From the NCBI RefSeq assembly GCF_036226745.1, contig NZ_CP109013.1:3720001-3784000 (forward strand): a stretch of DNA of 64,000 bases, in the 5' to 3' direction. The position numbers and the translations under genes were made by a program. The notes under the pieces are model-generated. The model was given only the letters and a program-made list of their open reading frames with translations, did no database searches and was not told the DNA's origin. The DNA comes from Streptomyces sp. NBC_00683 (lineage in GTDB: Bacteria > Actinomycetota > Actinomycetes > Streptomycetales > Streptomycetaceae). Each line of letters starts with the position of its first letter. The stretch's first letter is position 1. Shown in pieces: positions 44,775 through 54,141 of the stretch.

Positions 44775-45938
44775 TCAGTACGACTTCGGCAGTCCCAGCG
44801 ACTGGTGGGAGACGTAGTTCAGGATCATCTCCCTGCTGACGGGCGCGATGCGGGCCACGCGTGCCGCCGTGATCAGGGAGGCGAGGCCGTACTCGCGGGT
44901 GAGGCCGTTGCCGCCGAGGGTGTGGACGGCCTGGTCGACGGCCTTCACACAGGCTTCGCCGGCCGCGTACTTGGCCATGTTGGCGGCCTCGCCGGCGCCG
45001 ATGTCGTCGCCCTCGTCGTACAGCCGGGCCGCCTTCTGCATCATGAGGCGGGCCAGTTCCAGCTCGATGTGGGCGATGGCGAGCGGGTGGGCTATGGCCT
45101 GGTGGGCACCGATGGGCGCCTTCCACACCTGGCGGGTGCGCGCGTACTCGACTGCCTTGCCGAGCGCGTACCTCCCCATCCCGATGCCGAACGCGGCCGT
45201 CATGATCCGCTCGGGGTTGAGCCCGGCGAACAGCTGGAGCAGTCCGGCGTCCTCATCACCCACCAGCGCGTCGGCGGGCAGCCGTACGTCGTCGAGGGTC
45301 AGCTCGAACTGCTTCTCCGGTGCGTGGAGTTCCATGTCGATCTGCGAGCGGCCGAAGCCGGGGGTTTCGCGCGGGACGATGAAGAGGCAGGGCTTGAGCG
45401 TGCCGGAACGCGCGTCCTCGGTGCGCCCGACGATGAGGGTGGCGTCCGCGATGTCGACGCCGGAGACGAAGACCTTGCGGCCGGTGAGGACCCAGCCTCC
45501 CCCGCTCTCGCGACGGGCGGTGGTGGTGATGCGGTGGGAGTTGGACCCGGCGTCGGGTTCGGTGATGCCGAAGGCCATGGTGAGGCTGCCGTCGGCGAGG
45601 CCGGGCAGCCATTGCTGCTTCTGGCTCCCGGTGCCGAAGCGGGCGATGACGGTGCCGCAGATGGCGGGCGACACGACCATCATCAGCAGGGGCGATCCGG
45701 CGGCGCCGAGCTCCTCCAGGACGATGGAGAGTTCGGCCATGCCGCCGCCTCCGCCGCCGTACTCCTCGGGAAGGTTGACGCCGAGGTAGCCGAGTTTGGC
45801 GGCGTCGCTCCACAGCTCGTGGGGGTGGGAGCCCTCGCGGATCACGGAGGTCATGTAGTCGCGCCCGTAACGCGTGCCGAGTGCGGCGACGGCGGCGCGC
45901 AGCGCCTTGTGCTCTTCGGTTTCGAGGACGGTGCTCAT
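44775..45938 (-). CDS. Acyl-CoA dehydrogenase
   Basis: 387 residues. FAD-dependent ACAD with AFGITEPDAGSNSHRITTTAR and the C-terminal VDQAVHTLGGNGLTREYGLASLITAARVARIAPVSREMILNYVSHQSLGLP. It introduces the alpha-beta double bond before carboxylation; in this context it plays the AtuD or isovaleryl-CoA dehydrogenase-like role. ATG at 45938 overlaps the carboxylase alpha stop by 4 bp. Confidence 0.92.
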   Translation of the reverse strand: MSTVLETEEHKALRAAVAALGTRYGRDYMTSVIREGSHPHELWSDAAKLGYLGVNLPEEYGGGGGGMAELSIVLEELGAAGSPLLMMVVSPAICGTVIARFGTGSQKQQWLPGLADGSLTMAFGITEPDAGSNSHRITTTARRESGGGWVLTGRKVFVSGVDIADATLIVGRTEDARSGTLKPCLFIVPRETPGFGRSQIDMELHAPEKQFELTLDDVRLPADALVGDEDAGLLQLFAGLNPERIMTAAFGIGMGRYALGKAVEYARTRQVWKAPIGAHQAIAHPLAIAHIELELARLMMQKAARLYDEGDDIGAGEAANMAKYAAGEACVKAVDQAVHTLGGNGLTREYGLASLITAARVARIAPVSREMILNYVSHQSLGLPKSY

Positions 45939-47908
45939 GCGTTCTCCTCCGGTGCGGCGGAATCCGGTGCGGCGGATCCCGTGTCTGCGGGTTCGGTGAC
46001 GACGGCGAGCAGGGCGCCGACCTCGACCTGGTGGCCGGGGGCGGCGTGGAGCACGGTGAGGGTGCCGGAGGCCGGGGCGAGGATGCGGTGCTCCATCTTC
46101 ATCGCCTCCAGCCAGATCAGCGGCTGTCCGGCTTCGACGGCCACGCCCGGTGCGAGCCCGTCCGCGAGGCGGACGACGGTGCCGGGCATGGGCGCGAGCA
46201 GGGAGCCGGGTTCGGTGCGTTCGGTGGGGTCGGTGAAGCGGGGCAGGGCGGTGAAGGTGTACGAGCCGCGGTCGCCGTCCACGTACACGCGCCCGTCGTG
46301 TTCGGCGACGGCGAAGTGCCGGGTGACGCCGCCCGTTTCGAGACGGACGCTGCCGGGTGCGGCGGAGACGACCCGTTCGCCGGATTCCGGCTGGAGTCCG
46401 CCGCGCCCGGTCCGGTAGGTGATCTCGTGCTCGCTGCCGTCGGGTTCGCCGCGGTAGCTCCTGGCCTGGGGCCGGGAGGCGAGGTTGCGCCAGGCGCCGA
46501 AGCGGGCGGGGCCCGAGGCGGGCCGGTCGGCGGCCCGGGCGAGGGCGGCGGCGGTCGCGGCGAGGCGCTGCTCCCCGGCGTCGGGCCCGGGGGTGAGGGC
46601 GGCGAGGTGCCGGTCGTAGAAGCCGGTGTCCGGCCGGGCGCCGGTGAAGTCCGGGTGGCGCAGGGACCGTACGAGCAGGTCCCGGTTGGTGACCGGCCCG
46701 TGGATGCGGGCGCGTTCGAGGGCGCGGGCGAGGAGGCGTACGGCTTCGGTACGGGTCGGCGCGTGCGCGATGACCTTGGCGAGCATCGGGTCGTAGTGCA
46801 CCCCGACGGTGTCGCCGCCGGTGTATCCGGTGTCGAGGCGCAGCCCGGGCTCGTCCGGCACCTCCAGGGTGTGCAGCGCACCGGTCTGCGGCTGCCAGCC
46901 GGCGGCGGGGTCCTCGGCGTACAGCCGGGCCTCGACGGCGTGCCCGTGCGACTCCGGGGGCGTGGCGGCGGGCAGCGGTCCGCCCTCCGCTACCCGGAGC
47001 TGCAGGGCGACGAGGTCGAGCCCGAACACCGCCTCCGTGACGGGGTGTTCGACCTGGAGGCGGGTGTTCATCTCCAGGAAGTACGGGCGCCCTTCGGCCG
47101 ATACGAGGAACTCGACCGTTCCCGCCCCCCGGTAGCCCACCGTCTGCGCGGCCGCGACCGCGGCGTCGTGCAGCCGCTGCCGCAGCGCGTCGTCGAGGCC
47201 GGGCGCGGGGGCCTCCTCGATGACTTTCTGGTGGCGGCGCTGGAGCGAGCAGTCGCGGGTGCCGAGCGCCCACACCGTTCCCCGGTCGTCCGCCATGATC
47301 TGGACCTCGACGTGCCGGCCGCGTTCGACGTACGGCTCGGCGAAGACCTCGCCGTCCCCGAAGGCCGAGGCGGCCTCCGCGGAGGCAGCGGTCAACTCAC
47401 CGGGCAGGTCGGCGAGTTCCCGTACGATCCGCATCCCGCGTCCGCCGCCGCCCGCCGCCGCCTTGAGCAGCAGCGGAAGGTCCTCGGCGGTGGCGCGGCC
47501 CGGGTCGACGGGGGCGAGCAGAGGCACCTCGGCGGCGGCCATCAGCTCCTTGGCCCGGGTCTTGGACGCCATCAGCTCGATGGCCTTCACCGGCGGCCCC
47601 ACCCATACGAGGCCCGCGTCCTGCACGGCCTGGGCGAATCCGGCGTTCTCGGAGAGGAAGCCGTACCCGGGGTGCACGGCGTCGGCGCCCGCCGCGAGGG
47701 CCGCGGCGACGACGAGGTCGCCGCGCAGATACGTATCGGCGGGTGCGGCCCCCGGGAGGCGCACGGCGCTGTCCGCCTCGCGTACGTGCAGGGCTCCGGC
47801 GTCCGCGTCCGAGTACACGGCGACGGTGGAGATGCCCAGTTCACGGCAGGTGCGGAAGATCCGGCAGGCGATCTCGCCGCGGTTGGCGACAAGGAGAGTG
47901 GTGATCAT
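45935..47908 (-). CDS. Acyl-CoA carboxylase alpha subunit (biotin carboxylase + BCCP)
   Basis: 657 residues. Biotin carboxylase/ATP-grasp N-terminal half (VANRGEIACRIFRTCRELGISTVAVYSDADA; KAAAGGGGRGMRIV; EFLVSAEGRPYFLEMNTRLQVEHPVTEAV), then a BT linker and a C-terminal biotinyl domain with the attachment lysine in EAMKMEHRI. Pairs with the beta subunit just upstream (7 bp apart). Methylcrotonyl/geranyl-CoA carboxylase type by size and domain order. Confidence 0.93.
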   Translation of the reverse strand: MITTLLVANRGEIACRIFRTCRELGISTVAVYSDADAGALHVREADSAVRLPGAAPADTYLRGDLVVAAALAAGADAVHPGYGFLSENAGFAQAVQDAGLVWVGPPVKAIELMASKTRAKELMAAAEVPLLAPVDPGRATAEDLPLLLKAAAGGGGRGMRIVRELADLPGELTAASAEAASAFGDGEVFAEPYVERGRHVEVQIMADDRGTVWALGTRDCSLQRRHQKVIEEAPAPGLDDALRQRLHDAAVAAAQTVGYRGAGTVEFLVSAEGRPYFLEMNTRLQVEHPVTEAVFGLDLVALQLRVAEGGPLPAATPPESHGHAVEARLYAEDPAAGWQPQTGALHTLEVPDEPGLRLDTGYTGGDTVGVHYDPMLAKVIAHAPTRTEAVRLLARALERARIHGPVTNRDLLVRSLRHPDFTGARPDTGFYDRHLAALTPGPDAGEQRLAATAAALARAADRPASGPARFGAWRNLASRPQARSYRGEPDGSEHEITYRTGRGGLQPESGERVVSAAPGSVRLETGGVTRHFAVAEHDGRVYVDGDRGSYTFTALPRFTDPTERTEPGSLLAPMPGTVVRLADGLAPGVAVEAGQPLIWLEAMKMEHRILAPASGTLTVLHAAPGHQVEVGALLAVVTEPADTGSAAPDSAAPEENA

Positions 47909-47915
47909 CTGTGCC

Positions 47916-49514
47916 TCACATCCGGAAGATGCCGAAGCCGCCGCGGGCGCCCTCGACCGGTGCCGTGTGGATCGCGGACAGGCACATCCCGAGGACGGTC
48001 CTGGTGTCGCGCGGGTCGATGACCCCGTCGTCGTACAGCCGCCCCGAGAGGAACATGGGCAGCGACTCCGACTCGATCTGCTGCTCCACCATGGCGCGCA
48101 GTCCCGCGTCGGCCTCGTCGTCGTAGGGCAGGCCCCTCGCGGCGGAGGAGGCGCGGGCGACGATCGACAGGACGCCGGCGAGCTGCTGGGGGCCCATGAC
48201 GGCGGACTTGCTGCTGGGCCAGGCGAAGAGGAAGCGGGGGTCGTAGGCGCGGCCGCACATGCCGTAGTGACCGGCGCCGTAGGAGGCTCCCATCAGCACG
48301 GACAGGTGCGGGACCTTCGAGTTCGACACCGCGTTGATCATCATCGCGCCGTGCTTGATGATGCCGCCCTGCTCGTACTCCTTGCCGACCATGTAGCCGG
48401 TGGTGTTGTGCAGGAACAGGAGCGGGATGTCGCGCTGGTTGGCGAGCTGGATGAACTGCGCGGCCTTCTGCGACTCCTCGCTGAACAGCACGCCCTGGGC
48501 GTTGGCGAGGATGCCGACCGGATAGCCGTGCAGCCGCGCCCAGCCGGTGACCAGACTCGTCCCGTAGAGCGGCTTGAACGCGTCGAAGTCCGATCCGTCG
48601 ATGAGCCGGGCGATGACCTCGCGCGGGTCGAAGGGGACCTTGAGGTCACCCGGGACGATCCCGACGAGTTCGTCCTCGTCGTACTTCGGCGGCTCCACGA
48701 TCCCGGGATCGGGGTGCGCCTTGCGCCAGTTCAGCCGGGCGACGATCCGGCGGGCCTGGCGCAGCGCGTCGTGCTCGTCGAGCGCGAAGTGGTCGGCGAG
48801 CCCGGACGTGCGGGCGTGCATCTCGGCGCCGCCGAGCGATTCGTCGTCGCTCTCCTCGCCGGTGGCCATCTTCACCAGCGGCGGGCCGCCGAGGAAGACC
48901 TTCGACTGCTCCTTGATCATGACCGTGTGGTCGGACATGCCGGGGACGTACGCGCCACCGGCGGTGGAGTTCCCGAAGACGACGGCGACGGTGGGGATCC
49001 CGGCTGCCGACAGCCGGGTGAGGTCGCGGAACAGCGCGCCCCCCGGGATGAAGATCTCCTTCTGCGAGGGCAGGTCCGCCCCGCCCGACTCGACCAGGCT
49101 GATGCAGGGCAGCCGGTTGGCGAAGGCGATCTCGTTCGCCCGCAGGGCCTTCTTGAGCGTCCACGGGTTGGAGGCACCGCCGCGTACGGTCGGGTCGTTG
49201 GCGGTGATCAGGCACTCGACGCCCTCCACCACCCCGATCCCGGTGACGAGCGAGGCGCCGACCGCGTAGTCGCTGCCCCACGCGGCGAGCGGGGACAGTT
49301 CCAGGAACGGGGTGTCCGGGTCGACCAGCAGCTCGATCCGCTCGCGGGCCAGCAGCTTGCCGCGCTTGCGGTGCCGCGCCACGTACTTCTCGCCGCCGCC
49401 CGCGAGGGCCTTGGCGTGCTCGGTGTCGAGCTCGGCGAGCTTCGCGAGCATGGCCTCGCGGTGGGCGGCGTAGTCGGGCCCGGCGGTGTCGAGTGCGGTG
49501 GGCAGGACGGTCAT
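47916..49514 (-). CDS. Acyl-CoA carboxylase beta subunit (carboxyltransferase)
   Basis: 532 residues. Two crotonase-type carboxyltransferase halves: GIGVVEGVECLITANDPTVRGGASNPWTLKKALRA and GNSTAGGAYVPGMSDHTVMIK in the first, GVLFSEESQKAAQFIQLANQRDIPLLFLHNTTGYMVGKEYEQGGIIKHGAMMINAV in the second. This matches methylcrotonyl- or geranyl-CoA carboxylase more than the propionyl type. The AtuA-like neighbour favours geranyl-type, and no HMG-CoA lyase is present; still inference. ATG overlaps the AtuA-like stop by 4 bp. Confidence 0.93.
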   Translation of the reverse strand: MTVLPTALDTAGPDYAAHREAMLAKLAELDTEHAKALAGGGEKYVARHRKRGKLLARERIELLVDPDTPFLELSPLAAWGSDYAVGASLVTGIGVVEGVECLITANDPTVRGGASNPWTLKKALRANEIAFANRLPCISLVESGGADLPSQKEIFIPGGALFRDLTRLSAAGIPTVAVVFGNSTAGGAYVPGMSDHTVMIKEQSKVFLGGPPLVKMATGEESDDESLGGAEMHARTSGLADHFALDEHDALRQARRIVARLNWRKAHPDPGIVEPPKYDEDELVGIVPGDLKVPFDPREVIARLIDGSDFDAFKPLYGTSLVTGWARLHGYPVGILANAQGVLFSEESQKAAQFIQLANQRDIPLLFLHNTTGYMVGKEYEQGGIIKHGAMMINAVSNSKVPHLSVLMGASYGAGHYGMCGRAYDPRFLFAWPSSKSAVMGPQQLAGVLSIVARASSAARGLPYDDEADAGLRAMVEQQIESESLPMFLSGRLYDDGVIDPRDTRTVLGMCLSAIHTAPVEGARGGFGIFRM

Positions 49515-51214
49515 GCGGTCACCTCCGGTTCTTCCAGGAGCGCTGCGGGGACGGGGAGATGACGGGACCGCAGCCACTCCCCCACCGCCTTGGCCTGCGG
49601 ATCGAAGCGGGCCTGAGCGGCGACGCCCTCGCCGAGGAGGCCGTGGACGACGAAGTTCAGCGCCCGCAGGTTCGGCAGGACGTGGCGTACGACGGTGCGC
49701 CCGGCGGTCTCCGGGAGGAGCTCCTGGAAGCGGGCGACGGTCAGCTCGTGGGCCAGCCACCGCCACGCGTCGTCGCTGCGTACCCAGACACCCACGTTGG
49801 CGTCACCGCCCTTGTCGCCGCTGCGGGCTCCGGCGACGCGGCCGAGCGGTGCGGAGCGGGTGGGGCCGGGGGGCAGCGGCTCCGGGAGCCCGGGCTCCTC
49901 GACCTCTTCGAGCGCCCTGCACCGTACGGCCGGGGGCACGGCCTCCCGCTCCCCGTCCGGCAGGACGGCCACGTGCCCGACCTCGTCGGCCGGTACGTAC
50001 GCGGCCTCGAACACTCCGTAGGGCGCGCCCTTCCCGGGCGGGGCTGTCACATGGAAGCCGGGGTAGCTGCCGAGCGCCAGCTCGACGGCCGCCCCGGACA
50101 CCGCGCGCCCGACCGCTTCCGCGTCCCGGTCGCGGACGACGAGCCGCAGCAGGGCGCTTGCGGTCTCCTCGCTCGCGGCATCGGCCCGGTCGGTACGGGC
50201 CAGCTCCCACCGCACCTCGGCGGGCCGCCGCCCGCCGCGGGCCAGGGCGTCGGCGAACTGGTCCTGCACGAGCTGTGCCTTGGCCCCGATGTCGAGTCCG
50301 GTCAGCACGAAGACGACCTCGTTGCGCCAGCCGCCGATCCGGTTGAGCCCGACCTTGAGCGTGGGCGGCGGCGCCTCGCCCCGCACCCCGGAGATCCGTA
50401 CCCGGTCCGGCCCGTCCTGCGTCAGCCGTACGGTGTCGAGCCGGGCGGTGACGTCCGGTCCGGCGTACCGGGCCCCGCCGGTCTCGTACAGCAGCTGGGC
50501 GGTGACGGTGCCGATGTCGACGACACCGCCCGTACCGTCGTGCTTGGTGATGACGCTCGACCCGTCCTCGTGGATCTCGGCGAGCGGGAACCCGGGCCTG
50601 CGCACGTCGTGATCACCGAAGAACGCGTAGTTCCCGCCGGTGGCCTGGGTCCCGCACTCCAGTACGTGACCGGCGACGACGGCCCCGGCGAGGGCGTCGT
50701 GGTCCTCGGCGCCCCAGCCGAAGTGGGCGGCGGCGGGCCCGGTGACGAGGGCGGCGTCGGTGACGCGTCCGGTGACGACGATGTCGGCCCCGGCACGCAG
50801 GCAGGCGGCGATCCCGGCGCCGCCGAGGTAGGCGTTGGCGGTGAGGAATCCGTCGGGCACGGGCCGGCTGTCGCCCTCGACATGTGCGACCCGTACGGGC
50901 ACGCCCACCTTGTCGGCCAACTCCCTCACGGCGTCGGCGAGCCCGGACGGATTGAGCCCTCCCGCGTTGGCGACGATCTTCACGCCGCGTTCGTGGGCGA
51001 GCCCGAGGTTCTCCTCCAACTGCCGCAGAAACGTGGACGCGTACCCGCGTTCGGGGTCTTTCAGCCGGCTGCGCCCCAGGATCAGCATGGTCAGCTCGGC
51101 GAGGTAGTCCCCGGTCAGGACGTCGAGGGGACCGCCGGTGAGCATCTCCCGTACGGCGTCGAAGCGGTCGCCGTAGAAGCCGGAGGCGTTGCCGATGCGC
51201 AGCGGTCGCGTCAT
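49511..51214 (-). CDS. Acyclic terpene utilization AtuA-like protein (DUF1446)
   Basis: 567 residues. Family marks: [41 protein letters not shown] at the start and [21 protein letters not shown]; the C-terminal 110 residues form the extra domain of full-length members ([17 protein letters not shown]). AtuA is required for citronellol/geraniol growth in Pseudomonas, but its reaction is unknown to me. It links this operon to acyclic-isoprenoid or branched acyl-CoA breakdown. Overlaps its neighbours by 4 bp on both sides. Confidence 0.88.
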   Translation of the reverse strand: MTRPLRIGNASGFYGDRFDAVREMLTGGPLDVLTGDYLAELTMLILGRSRLKDPERGYASTFLRQLEENLGLAHERGVKIVANAGGLNPSGLADAVRELADKVGVPVRVAHVEGDSRPVPDGFLTANAYLGGAGIAACLRAGADIVVTGRVTDAALVTGPAAAHFGWGAEDHDALAGAVVAGHVLECGTQATGGNYAFFGDHDVRRPGFPLAEIHEDGSSVITKHDGTGGVVDIGTVTAQLLYETGGARYAGPDVTARLDTVRLTQDGPDRVRISGVRGEAPPPTLKVGLNRIGGWRNEVVFVLTGLDIGAKAQLVQDQFADALARGGRRPAEVRWELARTDRADAASEETASALLRLVVRDRDAEAVGRAVSGAAVELALGSYPGFHVTAPPGKGAPYGVFEAAYVPADEVGHVAVLPDGEREAVPPAVRCRALEEVEEPGLPEPLPPGPTRSAPLGRVAGARSGDKGGDANVGVWVRSDDAWRWLAHELTVARFQELLPETAGRTVVRHVLPNLRALNFVVHGLLGEGVAAQARFDPQAKAVGEWLRSRHLPVPAALLEEPEVTA

Positions 51215-52017
51215 CGGTCCCCCTGCCGGGGGCGCCCGGGACCGGCGGGCCCGGCGAAGGCCTGCGCGATGTCCAGCCACCGCTCGGCGTCGGCGCCCAC
51301 GGCGTGCAGGGCGAGGTCGTCGCGATGGGCGCGCTGGGTGACGAGCAGGCAGAAGTCGAGCAGGGGCCCGGTCACGCGCTGCGCGGCGTCCTCGGGCCCG
51401 TGGACGGCCAACTCGCCGTCCGGCCCCTCCAGTTCCACCCGGAACGGCTCGGCGGGAGGCTGTTCGCCGCGCACGAAGTAGGCGTAGTCCCGGGCCCGCA
51501 CCCCGATCCTGGCGACATGCCGCAGCCTCGCGGTCGGTTTCCGTGTCACGCCGAGGGCATCGGCGACGTCCTGCCCGTGCGCCCAGGTCTCCATGAGCCG
51601 CGCGGTCGCCATCGAGGCGACGCTCATGGGCGGCCCGTACCAGGGGAACCTGGCCCCGGCGGGCGCGTCGCGCAGCGCCGTGTGAAGCAGCGCCCTGTCC
51701 TCCCGCCACTGCACGAGCAGGGCATCGGGCGGCAGGAGCGCCACCCTCTCGGCGGCTGCCTGATCGACGAAGGTCTCCGGGTCGGCGACCGCCCTGTCGA
51801 CCTCGGCCGCGAAGGCGTCGGGCTCGGTGACGGCGATCAGCGCGACCTCGTCGGTCCAGTTCAGGTGAGCGATCTGATGGGCGACGGTCCACCCGACGGC
51901 GGGCGTCGGCCCGGCCCACCCCTCCGCGCTCAGTCCGGCTACCAGCAGGTCGAGTTCGTCGCTCTCCTGACGCAGATCCTCGAGTACGGCGGCTGTCACG
52001 GCCGATGCATCGGACAC
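51211..52017 (-). CDS. TIGR03084/MDMPI-like metal-binding protein, first gene of the operon
   Basis: 268 residues from the GTG at 52017 with GGGAG upstream. N-terminal DinB/MDMPI bundle ([53 protein letters not shown]) and a matching C-terminal domain. The usual metal histidines appear in [10 protein letters not shown] and [11 protein letters not shown]. It may be a mycothiol- or metal-dependent transferase/isomerase. It heads the eight-gene operon and faces the palindromic operator. Confidence 0.85.
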   Translation of the reverse strand: MSDASAVTAAVLEDLRQESDELDLLVAGLSAEGWAGPTPAVGWTVAHQIAHLNWTDEVALIAVTEPDAFAAEVDRAVADPETFVDQAAAERVALLPPDALLVQWREDRALLHTALRDAPAGARFPWYGPPMSVASMATARLMETWAHGQDVADALGVTRKPTARLRHVARIGVRARDYAYFVRGEQPPAEPFRVELEGPDGELAVHGPEDAAQRVTGPLLDFCLLVTQRAHRDDLALHAVGADAERWLDIAQAFAGPAGPGRPRQGDR

Positions 52018-52077
52018 GGTGCGCTCCCTGGGGGCGTGGCGGTGTGCCCCGGAGCATGCCAGCGCCCCAGAAAACAA

Positions 52078-52091
52078 GCAAGCATGCTTGC
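52078..52091. promoter_or_regulatory. Palindromic TetR-type operator upstream of the catabolic operon
   Basis: GCAAGCATGCTTGC is a perfect 14-bp palindrome, 61 bp upstream of the operon's first start codon and the only A/T-richer island nearby. On the minus strand its TTGCTT half can serve as a -35 with CATGCT 17 bp on as -10, so bound repressor would block polymerase. Confidence 0.55.
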
Positions 52092-52185
52092 ATTATTTTC
52101 CCGCGGAGACCCCTCCGGAATCGGGAGCGGTTGTCGGCACCTCCACGCGGCCGGGCGCACGGAATGCGGAAATGAGCGCTCCCGA

Positions 52186-52557
52186 TCAGGCGCCGCCGTC
52201 CACCCGGTAGCCGGGGACGGAGGGCCAGCGGACGGTGAGGACCACGGACTCCGCCTCCGCGTACCAGGAGTGGTCGATGCCCCGACCCCAGACGACGTAG
52301 TCACCCTGCCGGGCAAGCAGCACGCTTCTCCCGGGAAGCTCGACGCGGAACCGGCCGCTGATGAGGACCAGCAGGGCGGTGCGTTCCTCGCCGGTCACCC
52401 ACCGGGCCCGCTCGTCGCCGCGCGGGTGTACACCCCATTTGATCTCCAGAGCCTCACTGCGCCGGGGATCACCGGCGTCCTTGAAATGCCCGAGCAGCCA
52501 TCCCTGGTCGAGTGCCGCGTCCCGGCCGGCGTTGCCCACGTACACGCTGTCGCTCAT
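52186..52557 (-). CDS. Cupin-fold protein
   Basis: 123 residues from the ATG at 52557. Beta-barrel cupin pattern: ALLVLISGRFRVELPGRSVLLARQGDYVVWGRGIDHSW, with His in the second motif; few metal ligands are clear. It resembles small conserved Streptomyces cupins of unknown function. It diverges from the secreted-protein gene at 52657 and is separate from the operon to its left. Confidence 0.75.
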   Translation of the reverse strand: MSDSVYVGNAGRDAALDQGWLLGHFKDAGDPRRSEALEIKWGVHPRGDERARWVTGEERTALLVLISGRFRVELPGRSVLLARQGDYVVWGRGIDHSWYAEAESVVLTVRWPSVPGYRVDGGA

Positions 52558-52656
52558 GGCTCCGGAACGTAGCCGACGGTCAAAGGCGCCTACGCACGGT
52601 CCCGTCCGGTCTACCGTGGGCTGCCCGCAGATGCGGGGGACGCGGAGCGGGGGCTG

Positions 52657-53190
52657 ATGGTCATGGAGCGGTCGGGTGGAGTGAGCCGGCGGGCGTGGCT
52701 CGCGCTGGGTGTCGGGGCCGCTGCCGCCGTCGCGGTCGGCGGCGGCGTGTACGCCCTCGGCGGCCCGACGGAGGCGCAGCAGGACGCCGAGCAGGTGCTC
52801 ACGGATGTCGCCCCGCTGCAGGAGCAGTTCGGCGAGGCGGGACGGCTGTCGGACCCGCACTGGCTGGCGTACGACCCCGACGAGGCCGAGCGGAGCCGGG
52901 AGTTCCTGCCGAACCCGGACGCGCGCTACCGGGTGGTGGGCGTGGCACGGCTGCCCGTCGGCACGGGCGCGTCGATCGTGGCGACGCCTTCGTACGCCTT
53001 CGCGCCCGCCGATCCGGCGGACGTGCCTGACGCACTGACCCAGTTCCTGCCGGGGAAGGCGCGGTGGATGAGCAGTGCGGCCTTCGACCGGCTCCTGCTG
53101 GCTCCCGGCACGGGGGGCATTACCGGTGGCCGGTTCTTCCTGGACCCGTCGACGGACAGCCTGTATTTCGACGCGGTCGAACAGCCGTAG
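52657..53190 (+). CDS. Secreted or membrane-anchored hypothetical protein
   Basis: 177 residues. SRRAWLALGVGAAAAVAVGG is a Tat-like (RR) or Sec signal/anchor. The mature part is about 145 residues without cysteines or recognised motifs, ending GGRFFLDPSTDSLYFDAVEQP. Unrecognised family. Start could be the ATG at 52657 or 52663. Possibly cotranscribed with nothing; the VapB promoter follows 70 bp later. Confidence 0.7.
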   Translation: MVMERSGGVSRRAWLALGVGAAAAVAVGGGVYALGGPTEAQQDAEQVLTDVAPLQEQFGEAGRLSDPHWLAYDPDEAERSREFLPNPDARYRVVGVARLPVGTGASIVATPSYAFAPADPADVPDALTQFLPGKARWMSSAAFDRLLLAPGTGGITGGRFFLDPSTDSLYFDAVEQP

Positions 53191-53245
53191 GCCCGCGGCA
53201 GGGCGGCCGAGTCGGCGGGTCACCCGGATGGCGAGATCGGGTGCC

Positions 53246-53268
53246 CTACATATGGCAGGTGGTACCCT
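53246..53268 (+). promoter_or_regulatory. Candidate promoter for a leaderless vapB mRNA
   Basis: TACCCT (53263-53268) lies 7 bp before the vapB ATG with GGTACC embedded, so transcription should begin at or next to the ATG. A weak GTGCCC-like -35 sits near 53241-53246. VapBC operons are usually autorepressed at such sites. Confidence 0.4.
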
Positions 53269-53275
53269 GTGAGGC

Positions 53276-53518
53276 ATGATAAAGACGACCGTGTACCTTC
53301 CCGAGGACCTGGAAGTACGGCTGGACGCCGAGTCGTCCGCCACCGGGATAAGCAAGGCCGAGCTCATCAGGCGGGGCATCGCGCTGCTCCTCGAGAACGC
53401 CGAGCGCCCCAAGGGGACCCGCAGCCTTCCGGTCTTCGACAGTGGGCGCCCGCTCAGCCCCGAAGCGATGGACGACAGCGTCTACGAGCACATCAAGGAA
53501 CGAGCGGCACGCCGTTGA
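53276..53518 (+). CDS. vapB: VapB-type antitoxin (ribbon-helix-helix)
   Basis: 80 residues. N-terminal ribbon-helix-helix DNA-binding domain: KTTVYLPEDLEVRLDAESSATGISKAELIRRGIALLL. The C-terminal part should wrap the toxin (SVYEHIKERAARR). It overlaps the toxin start by TTGA, so the pair is translationally coupled and the antitoxin is made first. Antitoxin also likely represses the operon. Confidence 0.9.
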   Translation: MIKTTVYLPEDLEVRLDAESSATGISKAELIRRGIALLLENAERPKGTRSLPVFDSGRPLSPEAMDDSVYEHIKERAARR

Positions 53519-53949
53519 TCATCGTTGCCGACACGTCCGCCCTGTTCGCCGCCTTCGATGCGGCACAGCCGGAGCATCCCGAGGCCGCACGGATCCTCGA
53601 GTACGAGAGGCTCGCCATCTCACCTCTCGTCGTCACCGAACTGGATCACCTGGTGCACCGGGATCTGGGCTTCCCGGCTGCGATGCAGGTGATGGAGGCG
53701 CTCAACTCCCGTATGGCAGACGGGCAGTACAGGCTGGCCGAGCTGAAGCCCGCAGATCTCGGCGCAGCCCATCAGGTACGCCAGAAGTACGAGGGGCTGA
53801 GGCTGGACCTCGCGGACGCGGTGGGCGTCGTCCTCGCGGACCGGTACAGGACCGACCGCATCTTCACCCTCGACCAGCGGGACTTCCGGGCCATCACCCC
53901 TCTGACACCCGGTCTCAGCGCGTTCCGCATCCTGCCCGTCGACGCCTGA
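53515..53949 (+). CDS. vapC: VapC-type toxin (PIN-domain ribonuclease)
   Basis: 144 residues from the TTG at 53515. PIN-domain acidic residues are visible in VADTSALFAAFD, VVTELDHL, LADAVGVVLADRY and FTLDQRDF, the usual four-acid Mg2+ site for cleaving RNA (often tRNA or rRNA in VapC). It forms a toxin-antitoxin pair with the upstream RHH protein. Located in an otherwise core region; no transposon or phage gene is adjacent. Confidence 0.9.
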   Translation: MIIVADTSALFAAFDAAQPEHPEAARILEYERLAISPLVVTELDHLVHRDLGFPAAMQVMEALNSRMADGQYRLAELKPADLGAAHQVRQKYEGLRLDLADAVGVVLADRYRTDRIFTLDQRDFRAITPLTPGLSAFRILPVDA

Positions 53950-53957
53950 GCCCGCGC

Positions 53958-54125
53958 CTACTCCGTGCGGTCGCCCTCGGCCTGCGAGGGTTCGGTCCGT
54001 GGAACGTCCGGGTGGATCTCGGAGGCCCGGCTGCTCCCGGCGGGTTCGTCGCGGTCACCCTCGGCCTGCGAGGGAGTGTGCGCGTACAGCCCGTCGTACT
54101 CATCGGTTCCCTTCGTGGATCCCAT
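53958..54125 (-). CDS. Small hydrophilic protein with repeated SQAEGDR motif
   Basis: 55 residues from the ATG at 54125 with GAGGAAGGGGG upstream. Highly charged and disordered, with PSQAEGDR occurring twice (about 18-25 and 46-53), plus GST-rich ends. It follows the EamA gene on the same strand with 17 bp between, so it is probably the second gene of that unit. No homologue known to me. Confidence 0.6.
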   Translation of the reverse strand: MGSTKGTDEYDGLYAHTPSQAEGDRDEPAGSSRASEIHPDVPRTEPSQAEGDRTE

Positions 54126-54141
54126 GGGCGGGCCCCCTTCC

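Noticed and set aside
45881..48022. 713-residue plus-strand ORF opposite the carboxylase genes
   Set aside because: Antisense shadow of well-identified acyl-CoA carboxylase genes.
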